The translations under genes and the position numbers were made by a program. From positions 1-18,430 of the forward strand of contig CABUKD010000037.1 of the NCBI GenBank assembly GCA_902492105.1: a stretch of 18,430 nt of DNA, given 5' to 3'. Each line of letters begins with the position of its first letter. The stretch's first letter is position 1. Positions 1 to 7,208 of this stretch are shown in pieces. The DNA is from an uncultured Clostridium sp. Lineage in GTDB: Bacteria > Bacillota > Clostridia > TANB77 > CAG-508. The notes under the pieces are model-generated. The model had not been told where the DNA came from, did no database searches, and saw only the letters and a program-made list of their open reading frames with translations.

Positions 1-78
1 TATGCCAAAAGAAAAGACTATTAACAAAATTTTTTGAACTTTGTCAACAGTCTGAGATGGCAAAGCCACCTTTTTAGT
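1..78. other. Left edge, no gene recognised
   Basis: This stretch lies beyond the permease stop. It contains a small hairpin at 58-68 (TGGC-AAA-GCCA) followed by a short T tract at 71-75 on the plus strand, which could be a weak terminator for a gene outside the window. I see no reading frame or other feature. Confidence 0.3.
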
Positions 79-1533
79 TTAGATATTTTTTATATTTTTC
101 TTTTGGAAAATTACAAAAGTTGGTATTAGCATAATTAACATGTAGATTATAATAATTCCTATAGAGAAAATTGGAGTAAGTCCTTGAAATTCTGGTAATC
201 CACCAAAGAAATATTGTGTTAAATCCCAATTTGGTGTCACAAAAAATTTAATCCAATCCAAATTATAAGCTTGTGCAAGAGCATTGACAAATGGTGCTCC
301 CATATATCCTAATAGAGTAATGGTAATTGCTAATGCAGAATTTGCAAATATAGTACTAAAGGCAAATGCTAATGTCATTAATAAAACATAAATTGGTAAT
401 TTACCTAATATTTGCATTCCTAAATAAGCTACTATATTCATTTCTCCTATTTGGTTTGTAGTATGGTCGTAAACTACTGCTGGAGTATCAAAAGTATCAA
501 ATCCTTGTACCATGCCTCCTACCACAAATTGCATTAGAAGAACACTTATAATAATGATAAATAACATAATAAGGCTGGTAATCCATTTAGAAGCTAATAT
601 AGTACTTCTTTTATAAGGTTTAATTAATAAAAGTTTAATAGTTCCTTTGTTAAATTCTTCACTTACAATAGTTCCTGTAACCATAATAATCATAATGATA
701 ATAAATAATTCAAATTGGCTACATCCATGTAATAATAGTCCTCTTGCATTAGATGAATTTCCGGATTCCACCTTGTTTTCTATATCATATTGGCTTATTG
801 CTGCCTTTTCTAAGCTACTATAGTAGCCCTGTTTCGCTGTATAATTATCTTTATTACTAGATTTTTCATAATCTCTTATTTCTCTTTGTGCATCTTGGTA
901 ATTTGTTAAACAAGTATTCCAATAACTATAACCATAAGGAATATCTTTTTCTAATCTCCAGTTAACTACTTGTTTTTGTAGTTCCAAGTCAAAAATTTGG
1001 TCATCAATAGAAGCTATAGTATTAGTGTCTACTGCATTTTCTTTTAACTGTTTTTGCTCTTGTAAGCTTGCTTCTATTTCTCGTAATTCTTGTTTAGCAA
1101 AATAGTGCCAATCTCCTGCATCTAGTTTTGCAACTAATTCTTCAATTTGTTTTTGAACTTTTTGAGCTTCTTGCTCATTTTCCGCTTGTATATATTGACT
1201 TTTTTCTTGGAATAATGGTCTTATATAATTATAAATAATGTTTGCCTGCCAAGTAGCAGTATTTCCATATTTTTGGATTAATTTTGCACTATCTATTTCT
1301 GATTGATAAATACTAATGGATTCTTGTGCTGATTGGGAATTATCTTCTTGTAACATAGCTATTTGCGACTCATAAAATTCAACATCTTGTGCTGGATCAT
1401 AGCCATAATGACTGTTACTATTTACATAGATAATATTAATGACAATAATAAAAATTAAAGTAATGAGTAAAGTAATATATATACTTTTTTTCTTAAATAT
1501 TTTGGTTAATTCATTTTGAATCAAACTAATCAA
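79..1533 (-). CDS. ABC-2 type transporter permease
   Basis: This is the 484-residue membrane subunit of an ABC exporter, partner of the ATPase encoded just upstream. One transmembrane segment lies at about residues 17-38. It is followed by a long hydrophilic, Glu/Gln/Lys-rich, probably coiled-coil extracytoplasmic region (about 40-270), and then by five or so hydrophobic segments to the C-terminus. This layout is typical of large ABC-2 permeases of the bacitracin/lantibiotic-immunity or Na-export type. The start is a TTG at 1533, with a GGGGGG Shine-Dalgarno about 7 bases upstream, and it overlaps the ATPase stop by 8 bases, so the two are translationally coupled. The substrate cannot be told from the sequence. 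The exporter family call is firm; anything finer would be a guess. Confidence 0.85.
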   Translation of the reverse strand: MISLIQNELTKIFKKKSIYITLLITLIFIIVINIIYVNSNSHYGYDPAQDVEFYESQIAMLQEDNSQSAQESISIYQSEIDSAKLIQKYGNTATWQANIIYNYIRPLFQEKSQYIQAENEQEAQKVQKQIEELVAKLDAGDWHYFAKQELREIEASLQEQKQLKENAVDTNTIASIDDQIFDLELQKQVVNWRLEKDIPYGYSYWNTCLTNYQDAQREIRDYEKSSNKDNYTAKQGYYSSLEKAAISQYDIENKVESGNSSNARGLLLHGCSQFELFIIIMIIMVTGTIVSEEFNKGTIKLLLIKPYKRSTILASKWITSLIMLFIIIISVLLMQFVVGGMVQGFDTFDTPAVVYDHTTNQIGEMNIVAYLGMQILGKLPIYVLLMTLAFAFSTIFANSALAITITLLGYMGAPFVNALAQAYNLDWIKFFVTPNWDLTQYFFGGLPEFQGLTPIFSIGIIIIYMLIMLIPTFVIFQKKNIKNI

Positions 1534-2435
1534 TTTTATTCCCCCCTGTTCTTTTCAAAAATGCATCTTCTAAACTCATTTGAACTTCTTGTACTTCATA
1601 AACTTTTACATTTTGTTTTACTAGTACCTTTACAACTTCTGGAACTTGCTCACGAGTTACATCCACCTCTATTTCTTGACTATTCTTTATCTCCATTGGA
1701 TAAGCTAAATAGTCTTTTAACTTATCTGTATGGTCTACCACAATTTTATAATGGGATTGAGATGCCTTTTTCATTTGATCAATACTACTATTTTCAATTA
1801 CTTTTCCATTTTGAATAATACAAACTTTATTGCATAAAGTCTCTAATTCTGCTAAATTATGGCTAGAAATGAAAATAGCCATATTTTCTTTTTGTGCTAA
1901 TTCTTTTAATAAATCTCTCATTTCTTTAATGCCTTCTGGGTCCAACCCATTAGTTGGTTCATCTAAAATTAATAGGTTTGGTTTATGAAAAATAGCTTGT
2001 GCTACTCCTAGCCTTTGCCTCATTCCCAAAGAATATTTAGATACTTTATCATGAATACGGTTTTCTAATTTAACTTGTTTTACTACCTCCATAATTCTTT
2101 CTTTAGATATTTTTGGATACATATTCGCTACCAATTTTAAATTTTCATACCCTGTAAGGTACATATAAAGATCTGGATTTTCTATTATAGCTCCTACTTT
2201 ACTAATTGCTTTGGTAAATTGCCTTTCAATGTCAAACCCATTAATCGTAACTTTTCCACTAGTAATTCCTTGTAACCCTAAAATTAATTTAATGGTAGTG
2301 GTTTTGCCGTGCTCCATTTGGTCCTATAAAACCTAAAATATCCCCTTCATAAAGTTCTACAGATACATCTTTTAATATTTCTTTTTTGCCAAGGGTTTTG
2401 TGTAAATTTTGACAACTTAATATTAATTGTCCCAT
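1526..2435 (-). pseudogene. ABC transporter ATPase, frameshifted in Walker A
   Basis: This is the ATP-binding subunit of the exporter. Reading from an ATG at 2435 (GGAGG six bases upstream), the frame gives MGQLILSCQNLHKTLGKKEI and continues to GPNGA. It then breaks because of one extra base near 2309. Removing that G restores GPNGAGKTTTIK, an intact Walker A, and a 302-residue protein. Downstream of the break the protein has the ABC signature YSLGMRQRLG, Walker B with LLILDEPTNGLDP and the H-loop histidine in SSHNLAEL. As written, translation could only resume at an ATG at 2317, which lacks the P-loop start and would be inactive. The rest of the gene looks undecayed, so a sequencing error or very recent mutation is likelier than an old pseudogene. 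Its TAG stop overlaps the permease start. Confidence 0.85.
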
Positions 2436-2557
2436 TTTCATCCTCCTTTTTATAATAAGATAAAGTTTTTTATGCTATGTTTTATACAAAGTAATTATTT
2501 GAATACCATAAAATTCTTTTCTTACTGTGTTAACTTGCTTTTTATTCTACCACAATT

Positions 2558-2590
2558 TTCTTAAGAAACAAGTAGTTACTTTCTTAAGAA
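2558..2590. promoter_or_regulatory. Paired TTCTTAAGAA palindromes
   Basis: Two identical 10-bp palindromes, TTCTTAAGAA, lie at 2558-2567 and 2581-2590, 23 bp apart centre to centre. They sit between the divergent ABC operon (start 2435) and the zinc-ribbon gene promoter (2620-2648). Spacing of about two helical turns fits a dimeric repressor bound twice on one DNA face. This is inference, as no regulator is identified. Confidence 0.35.
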
Positions 2591-2619
2591 TTTATGAAGT
2601 AAATGAAGAATTTTTTTGC

Positions 2620-2648
2620 TTGATTTCTTTATTTTTCTGTGTTACAAT
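2620..2648 (+). promoter_or_regulatory. Sigma-A promoter of the zinc-ribbon gene
   Basis: TTGATT at 2620-2625 and TACAAT at 2643-2648 are separated by exactly 17 bp, close to the TTGACA/TATAAT consensus. Transcription would start near 2655, leaving an untranslated leader of about 130 bases. The leader contains a perfect 9-bp hairpin (GTTTTAAAA at 2656-2664 with its complement at 2669-2677) and a second inverted repeat (TTTTGAT at 2718-2724 with ATCAAAA at 2743-2749). Confidence 0.55.
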
Positions 2649-2785
2649 AAGAATGGTTTTAAAAGACATTTTAAAACTTAAATGAATTTAATTATTTTGT
2701 AAATTATTCCTTCTTTGTTTTGATATTAGAAAGGTTCAATGAATCAAAATATTAAATATCAGAATTAATAAAGGAGGTAATAGTA

Positions 2786-2941
2786 ATGGCAGACAAAACA
2801 TTAACATGTAAAGACTGTGGTGCAGAGTTTGTTTTTACAGAAGGTGAACAACAATTTTATGCTGAAAAAGGTTTTACAAACGAACCACAAAGATGTCCAG
2901 CTTGCAGAAAAGCTAGAAAAGAACAAAGAAAAAATATATAA
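2786..2941 (+). CDS. Small zinc-ribbon protein
   Basis: This is a 51-residue protein beginning MADKTLTCKDCGAEF. Two CxxC pairs (CKDC at residues 8-11 and CPAC at 37-40) frame a short region with a Phe/Tyr-rich QQFYAEKGF motif and end in a very basic tail (RKARKEQRKN). This is the pattern of the small 'probable zinc-ribbon' proteins common in Clostridia (Pfam zf-Tbcl type), which bind one zinc and have no established biochemical function. AAGGAGG lies at 2771-2777, eight bases before the ATG. It has its own promoter and terminator, so it is a single-gene transcript. Nucleic-acid binding is suggested only by the basic tail. Confidence 0.85.
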   Translation: MADKTLTCKDCGAEFVFTEGEQQFYAEKGFTNEPQRCPACRKARKEQRKNI

Positions 2942-2989
2942 ATCTTAGAGTTTGGTAAAAAGTCTTTTGTGAGTTTTTTACCTCACATC

Positions 2990-3034
2990 AAAAAGAAGCT
3001 GTTCAGTTCATTCAAATATCAACAGCTTCTTTTT
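2990..3034. terminator. Strong, probably bidirectional terminator
   Basis: A perfect 14-bp inverted repeat (AAAAAGAAGCTGTT at 2990-3003, complement at 3021-3034) surrounds a 17-base loop. It carries T runs on both strands. It ends the zinc-ribbon transcript on the plus strand and can also stop minus-strand transcription coming out of spoIIID. Confidence 0.8.
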
Positions 3035-3142
3035 AATTTCCTCATTTATTTTATTTCTTATTTAGTATTCTACTTTTTTCTATTTTTTATTTCTGCCTTC
3101 TATTTCCTATCTTCTATTTCCCATTTTCCATTTTCTGTTTTG
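3035..3142. other. Polypyrimidine tract downstream of spoIIID
   Basis: The plus strand here is almost all C and T, so the minus strand, which is the spoIIID 3' side, is a purine run. It includes a direct repeat CTTCTATTTCC at 3097-3107 and 3111-3121. The open frame on the plus strand here is a low-complexity artefact without a ribosome binding site. Confidence 0.4.
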
Positions 3143-3298
3143 CTACATCGCTTTTTTATCTTGATGACTGTATTTTAATTTTGTTGCCATTCCCCCTCTT
3201 ATGTGTCTTTCTGCTTTATTTTCGTCCAAAATTTCTCTTACTTCGTGTGCTAATACAGGGTTTATCTTAAGTAATCTTTCACTTACGTCTTTGTGTAC
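3143..3298 (-). pseudogene. spoIIID: spoIIID 3' part (C-terminal half of SpoIIID)
   Basis: Read on the minus strand from the recombination core, this frame encodes VHKDVSERLLKINPVLAHEV and continues through HIRGGMATKLKY to a TAG at 3145-3143. It matches the second half of SpoIIID; the B. subtilis protein has VHKDLTERLPEINP, then RHLRGGEATKLKY. It has no start codon or ribosome binding site of its own, so it is silent while the element is in place. It holds the end of the HTH, the long C-terminal helices and the basic region known in SpoIIID to be needed for DNA binding. Joined at the core to the part at 14259-14140 it gives an intact 89-residue protein with no missing or extra base. The coordinates include the two core codons (Val-His) present at both junctions. 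Confidence 0.93.
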
Positions 3299-4871
3299 CG
3301 ATGTTACTTTTCGTAACGGTAGAATTTATATCTTCAAAATTAGTAATTACTGTAGGTTGACTTCCAATTTCATTTAATAATTTTAGTCTTACTTCTACAT
3401 TCGAATCACTGTCAACTTCTATTACATCTATTATTGTTTTTAACATTGCATTTGTAATTGTTTCATTATTTAATACATCATCAACTGTACTTATTGTTTT
3501 TGCTAGTTCTTTTTCTAATACATCTTTTTCTTTTATTTCTGATGTAATTAGTTTTAATTCTCGCTCTAGTCTTGCAATATCTTCATTTAATGGATTTGTA
3601 TATTGTTTTAATTCTTGTATATTGATTACTTCATTTTGGAACATTTCCATATATTTTTGCTTTTTTACTGTTACTTTTTCTATTTCTTTTAATAAACTTT
3701 CTTCACTTCTTTCGTTACTTTCTCTTAATGCTGTTATTTTTTCAAACTCTTTTTCAACTGCTTTCATAAAATTCTTTTTATTAGAAATTATACTTTTTAA
3801 ATATTCTTTAATTGCATTTAATAGTTCTTCTTCATCTATTACTGTTGTGTTAGGGCAATGGTTTACACCCATCGAATTTCTTCCGCTACATACCCATCTT
3901 ATATATTCTGGTCCATCAGTCGTATATTTTCTTTTTATTCTTCTAAACGAATAACCACAATGTTTGCAATATATAAGTGTACTAAATACATATTCTGTTT
4001 TTTCGCGTTTACTATTTAGTTTAAATTCATTTGACCTCTGTGCTAAAATGTCTTGTGCTCTATTAAATAATTCATCCGATATAATTCTCATTTCTGGCTT
4101 TTCTACTATAATCCATTCATCTTCTGGTAAATCTTTTCTTGTTCCTGTTATAAAGTCTGTAATTTCGGATTTCTTATTTGTGATTCTACCTGTGTATATT
4201 GGATTTTTAAGCATTCTTACAATAGAAGTTTGTACCCATTTTGATTTTGTTTTTTTAGTTCTTATTCCTTTATCATTTAATTCCCAAGCGATTTTTGTTG
4301 TTCCCATTCCTTTATACACATAGCTTTCAAATATTTCTTTAACTATTTTGGCTTCTTCTTCATTTATTTTTAAGATATATTTTTCATCTGGTATCTTATC
4401 ATAACCAAATACTAAATTAGGAACTCGTCCTTTTTTGGCAGTAATATCCTTCCCAAATTTAACTCTTTTAGACATATTAGCACTCTCTTGTTGTGCCATT
4501 GCACCTAAAATAGTTAGTATAAATTCAGATCCACCTTCCATAACTTCGCCATTATTTAAGAAGTCTACTTGTATTCCATAAGATTTTAATTCTCTTATAC
4601 TTTGTAATAAATCTACTGTATTTCTTGCAAAACGACTTACATCTTTTACGACAACTCTTTCAAATTTATGTGCTTTTGCATCTTGCATCATTGCTTGAAA
4701 TTGTTTTCTGTGTTTTATTTGTTTTCCAGAAATTCCTTCATCTGCATATAGCTTGTACAACTCATAACCATTCTTCTTTGTGAATTCATTAAAAAACTCT
4801 ATCTGTTTTTCAAGAGAATCAATTTGTGCTTCTTTTTCAGTTGATACTCTACAATATGCTGCGATTTTCAT
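3279..4871 (-). CDS. Large serine recombinase of the spoIIID element
   Basis: This 530-residue site-specific recombinase catalyses integration and excision. The N-terminal resolvase domain (about 1-150) has the catalytic serine in YCRVST (Ser10), the conserved Arg in VVVKDVSRFARN and the long E helix. A recombinase domain spans about 155-270, a zinc ribbon has Cys302, Cys305, Cys328 and Cys339, and a coiled-coil stretch runs from about 365 to 460. Related enzymes include TnpX of Tn4451, SpoIVCA of the skin element and phage integrases such as phiC31. Its 3' end crosses the attachment core: codons up to about 525 are element DNA, whereas the last few (TQRRK) and the TGA lie in spoIIID sequence. 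In the excised circle the tail would instead read about THRSNIPER. It has its own sigma-A promoter and a weak ribosome binding site, and lies downstream of a terminator that isolates it from the other minus-strand genes. Confidence 0.95.
   Translation of the reverse strand: MKIAAYCRVSTEKEAQIDSLEKQIEFFNEFTKKNGYELYKLYADEGISGKQIKHRKQFQAMMQDAKAHKFERVVVKDVSRFARNTVDLLQSIRELKSYGIQVDFLNNGEVMEGGSEFILTILGAMAQQESANMSKRVKFGKDITAKKGRVPNLVFGYDKIPDEKYILKINEEEAKIVKEIFESYVYKGMGTTKIAWELNDKGIRTKKTKSKWVQTSIVRMLKNPIYTGRITNKKSEITDFITGTRKDLPEDEWIIVEKPEMRIISDELFNRAQDILAQRSNEFKLNSKREKTEYVFSTLIYCKHCGYSFRRIKRKYTTDGPEYIRWVCSGRNSMGVNHCPNTTVIDEEELLNAIKEYLKSIISNKKNFMKAVEKEFEKITALRESNERSEESLLKEIEKVTVKKQKYMEMFQNEVINIQELKQYTNPLNEDIARLERELKLITSEIKEKDVLEKELAKTISTVDDVLNNETITNAMLKTIIDVIEVDSDSNVEVRLKLLNEIGSQPTVITNFEDINSTVTKSNIGTQRRK
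3292..3320. other. attL: core plus left element arm
   Basis: The core TGTGTAC at 3292-3298 joins spoIIID sequence (below 3292) to the left element arm (to 3320). On the minus strand the arm at 3320-3298 begins ACCGTT and ends TCGG. Compared with the arm at the other end (14116-14138) it matches at 17 of 23 positions. Confidence 0.85.
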
Positions 4872-4931
4872 AACATCACTACTTTCTTTTTAGTTATTAT
4901 ATTTTCAGTATCTTCATTTTCGTTCTGTTAC

Positions 4932-4960
4932 ATTGTAGCATATTGATATTGTTTTTGCAA
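4932..4960 (-). promoter_or_regulatory. Sigma-A promoter of the recombinase
   Basis: On the minus strand, TTGCAA (4960-4955) and TACAAT (4937-4932) are separated by 17 bp. This is a good vegetative promoter about 60 bases before the recombinase ATG. It suggests the recombinase is made in growing cells, so the direction and timing of recombination must be controlled by another factor. Confidence 0.65.
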
Positions 4961-4974
4961 TACTTAAACACAAA

Positions 4975-5003
4975 AAAGCTATTCTTGTTCCAAGAATAGC
5001 TTT
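4975..5003 (-). terminator. Terminator upstream of the recombinase promoter
   Basis: A perfect 13-bp stem (AAAGCTATTCTTG at 4975-4987 with its complement at 4991-5003) has a 3-base loop. On the minus strand it is followed by a run of T. It ends the transcript of the 59-residue protein and insulates the recombinase gene. Confidence 0.88.
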
Positions 5004-5020
5004 AATCTCTATAATTAGTT

Positions 5021-5200
5021 TTATCTTTCCAATTCATTTTTTGCGTTATGAGAATTTTGAAAAGTATTTACATTAGTATAGTCAAATTTTATATTTTTAT
5101 TGTTTTCAGCTAAATTATATGCTAGTACCCCTGCAAATGCTTGTACTATTTGTTCTTCAGTATTAGGATTAAAAAATGTAATATTCAAGGCTTTCTTCAA
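5021..5200 (-). CDS. Small protein of unknown function; candidate directionality factor
   Basis: I do not recognise this protein. Translation most likely starts at TTG 5200 (MKKALNITFFNPNTEEQIVQ), because GAAGGAAGGTGAG lies just upstream; the longer open frame to 5284 runs back through the promoter and terminator. The product has 59 residues, is soluble, and has a predicted helix at about 15-32 (EEQIVQAFAGVLAYNLAE) and a charged tail. It lies immediately before the recombinase on the same strand but is separately transcribed, between a terminator upstream (5269-5288) and one downstream (4975-5003). In C. difficile skin the excision factor is likewise a very small protein encoded near the recombinase and made under sigma-E. 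Position, size and the sigma-E-like promoter make this the best candidate here; there is no sequence proof. Confidence 0.6.
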   Translation of the reverse strand: MKKALNITFFNPNTEEQIVQAFAGVLAYNLAENNKNIKFDYTNVNTFQNSHNAKNELER

Positions 5201-5223
5201 AATTCTCACCTTCCTTCTTTTCA

Positions 5224-5252
5224 ATACTATTAATAAAGTTATAAAAATATTA
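5224..5252 (-). promoter_or_regulatory. Sigma-E-like promoter of the 59-residue gene
   Basis: On the minus strand, TAATATT (5252-5246) and AATAGTAT (5231-5224) are separated by 14 bp. This equals ATA-N16-nATAnnnT, matching the sigma-E mother-cell consensus ATA-N16-CATAnnnT except for A in place of the first C. Predicted transcription starts near 5217, just before the ribosome binding site. The region is very AT-rich, so a chance match is possible. Confidence 0.4.
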
Positions 5253-5268
5253 CTAAAATAAAAAAATT

Positions 5269-5288
5269 CACTTTGACTTAACAAAGTG
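5269..5288 (-). terminator. Terminator of the HTH gene
   Basis: CACTTTG at 5269-5275 pairs with CAAAGTG at 5282-5288 and is followed on the minus strand by AATTTTTTT. It lies directly after the HTH gene stop (5290), separating that gene from the 59-residue gene. Confidence 0.75.
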
Positions 5289-5289
5289 A

Positions 5290-5757
5290 TTATCTTGCAT
5301 ATACATTTGAACTTTTTATACTACTTGCTTTTACAACATTTCTTACAACTTTTGGTACATCTTTTGTAACATTTATTCCTCTTTTCAAGACTAAATTACT
5401 AGAGTTCTTATCATATTGATATATAGATCTATTCCATTTAGCAAAGGCAATATCTGACATTTCATATTTTGTTGATAAAAACTTATTATCTTTTTTCAAC
5501 AATTCAAGTAAAGCATAATATTCTTCAATAACATTATTTTTTCTTTTTCTAATATAAGTTTTATTATACTCTTTATTATATTCAGCTTTTTTCTGCATTG
5601 ACTCTTTATGCCTTGTTTCTTTTTCTTTAGTATATCTTGAATCTTTTTGTATTACTTGAGAGATATAGCTTTGTGAAACTCCAACAAGTTCTGCAATACT
5701 CTCTTGTTTCTTGTGGTCTCCAAAATACATTTGTAAAATTTCTTCTTTTTTAGTCAT
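5290..5757 (-). CDS. HTH DNA-binding protein
   Basis: This is a 155-residue protein. Residues 4-38 form a sigma-region-4/resolvase-like helix-turn-helix (ILQMYFGDHKKQESIAELVG, then VSQSYISQVIQ). A very basic, Lys/Tyr-rich linker follows (about 40-75, with KEYNKTYIRKRKN), then a second helical part of unknown fold and a basic C-terminus. AAGGAGG lies eight bases before the ATG. It is divergent from the zinc-finger gene at 6074 across a region of 43-bp repeats and has a near-consensus promoter inside those repeats, so autoregulation and control of the divergent gene are likely. I do not recognise a named family. A role in controlling element excision or maintenance is possible but not shown. 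Confidence 0.75.
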   Translation of the reverse strand: MTKKEEILQMYFGDHKKQESIAELVGVSQSYISQVIQKDSRYTKEKETRHKESMQKKAEYNKEYNKTYIRKRKNNVIEEYYALLELLKKDNKFLSTKYEMSDIAFAKWNRSIYQYDKNSSNLVLKRGINVTKDVPKVVRNVVKASSIKSSNVYAR

Positions 5758-5850
5758 TTTAACCTCCTTTCCTTACTTATATTTTTTACTTGCACTTTTT
5801 TAGATACAAAAATACCATATAAAGTACAATATGTAATTTATAAATAATAT

Positions 5851-5879
5851 TTGACAATCATAAATATTTAGTGTAATAT
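5851..5879 (+). promoter_or_regulatory. Possible plus-strand promoter of the zinc-finger gene
   Basis: TTGACA at 5851-5856 and TAATAT at 5874-5879 are 17 bp apart. The -10 overlaps the first, partial copy of the repeated motif GTAATATATTA. Transcription would run toward the gene at 6074 through a long leader that includes the other two repeat copies. Confidence 0.4.
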
Positions 5880-6038
5880 ATTATTATAGATAAAGTATTA
5901 GTTTTACCTTAAATTTACCGTTAATTACCTGTTATTTGGAAATAGCAATAATGTAAAACAAAGTAATATATTATACATAACAATAGATTACAATATAAGT
6001 ATAGCGTAATATATTATACTTGTCAATAGATTACAATA
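5873..6038. repeat. 43-bp direct repeats in a divergent promoter region
   Basis: GTAATATATTATAC occurs at 5963-5976 and 6006-6019, and CAATAGATTACAATA at 5981-5995 and 6024-6038, giving two copies of a composite unit exactly 43 bp apart. A partial copy, GTAATATATTAT, begins at 5873, 90 bp before the first. The GTAATATATTA part is a near-palindrome. The array fills the gap between the divergent HTH and zinc-finger genes and overlaps promoters in both directions, which suggests multiple operators for one regulator. Iterons are an alternative, but no replication protein is present. Confidence 0.75.
5998..6026 (-). promoter_or_regulatory. Sigma-A promoter of the HTH gene
   Basis: On the minus strand, TTGACA (6026-6021) and TATACT (6003-5998) are separated by exactly 17 bp. 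The spacer is the GTAATATATTATAC motif of the second repeat copy, so a protein bound there would block the promoter. The transcript would have a leader of about 235 bases. Confidence 0.55.
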
Positions 6039-6073
6039 AAAATTTAAAATATTTTTAAGAATAGGAGAAAATT

Positions 6074-7045
6074 ATGAAAATGAATTTAGAATATGGTTTT
6101 AATAATGAATCAATGCCAAAATTTAGAGAATATGAAATAAAATTAATTAACAATATTAAATATGTTGTTCCTAAAACTTTAGAAAAACAAATTTCAAACT
6201 ATTCTTTAATTGATTTTGATGATTATAAAGAAAATGATAAACCACTAATTGATTTTATAAATTTAGGAAAATTATCTTTAGAAGAAACAGAAAATACTGA
6301 TAAATTATTACTTGAATATGTAAATCAATATGGACTTTTAGGATTTATTCACGATTTCCCAGTAAATAGATATTACACATTAGACAAGGAAATACTATTA
6401 AAAGAATTTAATTATATAAATAATAAAGACTACTTTACTACAATAAAAATAATTGAATATTTTAAAATATTCTTTCCTACTACTACTGATAAAGAAATAG
6501 AAGAGTTAATAGAAAAAATAAATAAATTCATTTATGAGCATAGTATGGAAAAATTTATCTCTCCAGAAATTAATAGCTTACTTTACCAAAATGAAAAATA
6601 TTATGAACAAGTAGAGATGATTATAAAATATGCACAATTTATGTATAACACATTAAAAGAATTAAGCAAAGCTAATGATGAATATATAGATGTAAGTGAA
6701 ATAAATAAATTAGAATCTAATCATATAAGAGTCAATTTAGAATATGACGGACTAACAATACATATTAGAAGTTTAAAAGAATACATGGATGAGGACTTCA
6801 AATTATATGCAATACAAGAAAAGAAATATTTAAAATTCTGTAAGCATTGTGGAAAAGCATTTATTGCAAATAACCCAAAGTCACTATATGATACATTTAG
6901 TTGTAAAAACCAAGAAAATGTTTACAACAGTAGAGCAAGGTTAAGCTCAAATGTAATAAAAACAAAAGATGGACTAACTGTAAAAGTAACACCAAGTGAA
7001 GAATTATCTAATGAAATAATAAAAAAACTAAAAAAGAAAAAATAA
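6074..7045 (+). CDS. Protein of unknown function with C-terminal zinc finger
   Basis: This is a 323-residue soluble protein. The first 230 residues are mostly charged and probably helical, with no motif I recognise. The C-terminal part has KFCKHCGKAFIANN, then SCKNQENVYNSRAR: a CxxC pair followed by a third Cys and an Asn-Ser-Arg ending. This resembles the treble-clef CGNR-type zinc fingers found at the end of several clostridial proteins of unknown function, and implies nucleic-acid binding. A lysine-rich tail ends at IIKKLKKKK. TAGGAG lies about eight bases before the ATG. It is transcribed divergently from the HTH gene and ends at a clear terminator. It is not a recognisable plasmid replication initiator. 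Confidence 0.75.
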   Translation: MKMNLEYGFNNESMPKFREYEIKLINNIKYVVPKTLEKQISNYSLIDFDDYKENDKPLIDFINLGKLSLEETENTDKLLLEYVNQYGLLGFIHDFPVNRYYTLDKEILLKEFNYINNKDYFTTIKIIEYFKIFFPTTTDKEIEELIEKINKFIYEHSMEKFISPEINSLLYQNEKYYEQVEMIIKYAQFMYNTLKELSKANDEYIDVSEINKLESNHIRVNLEYDGLTIHIRSLKEYMDEDFKLYAIQEKKYLKFCKHCGKAFIANNPKSLYDTFSCKNQENVYNSRARLSSNVIKTKDGLTVKVTPSEELSNEIIKKLKKKK

Positions 7046-7056
7046 CAATTTGTATA

Positions 7057-7078
7057 AAGAGAGTGGCTATACTCTCTT
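7057..7078 (+). terminator. Terminator of the zinc-finger gene
   Basis: AAGAGAGT (7057-7064) pairs with ACTCTCTT (7071-7078) around a 6-base loop, and ATTTTATG follows. It lies 12 bases after the stop at 7045. Confidence 0.7.
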
Positions 7079-7208
7079 ATTTTATGCAAATACGCACTAA
7101 GTATAAACCTGTTTATGCTCATTCATAAGGAATAGCAACAAGTATTATTTAAAAATAAAATTTTATATAATTCAAATGGTTGTAAAACGAGTAATAGGAG
7201 GTGGATAT

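Noticed and set aside
2969..3178. Open frame on the plus strand
   Set aside because: It is low-complexity polypyrimidine sequence read through a terminator stem, with no ribosome binding site.
3622..4323. Plus-strand open frames opposite the recombinase
   Set aside because: They are antisense shadows of a clear serine recombinase, Phe/Leu/Ser-rich and without ribosome binding sites.
5873..6038. CRISPR array or replication iterons
   Set aside because: There are only two full copies with no variable spacers of uniform size, and no cas genes or replication initiator. The location between divergent genes fits operators better.
6074..7045. Plasmid or phage replication initiator
   Set aside because: There are no rolling-circle or winged-helix Rep motifs; the only recognisable feature is a C-terminal zinc finger.
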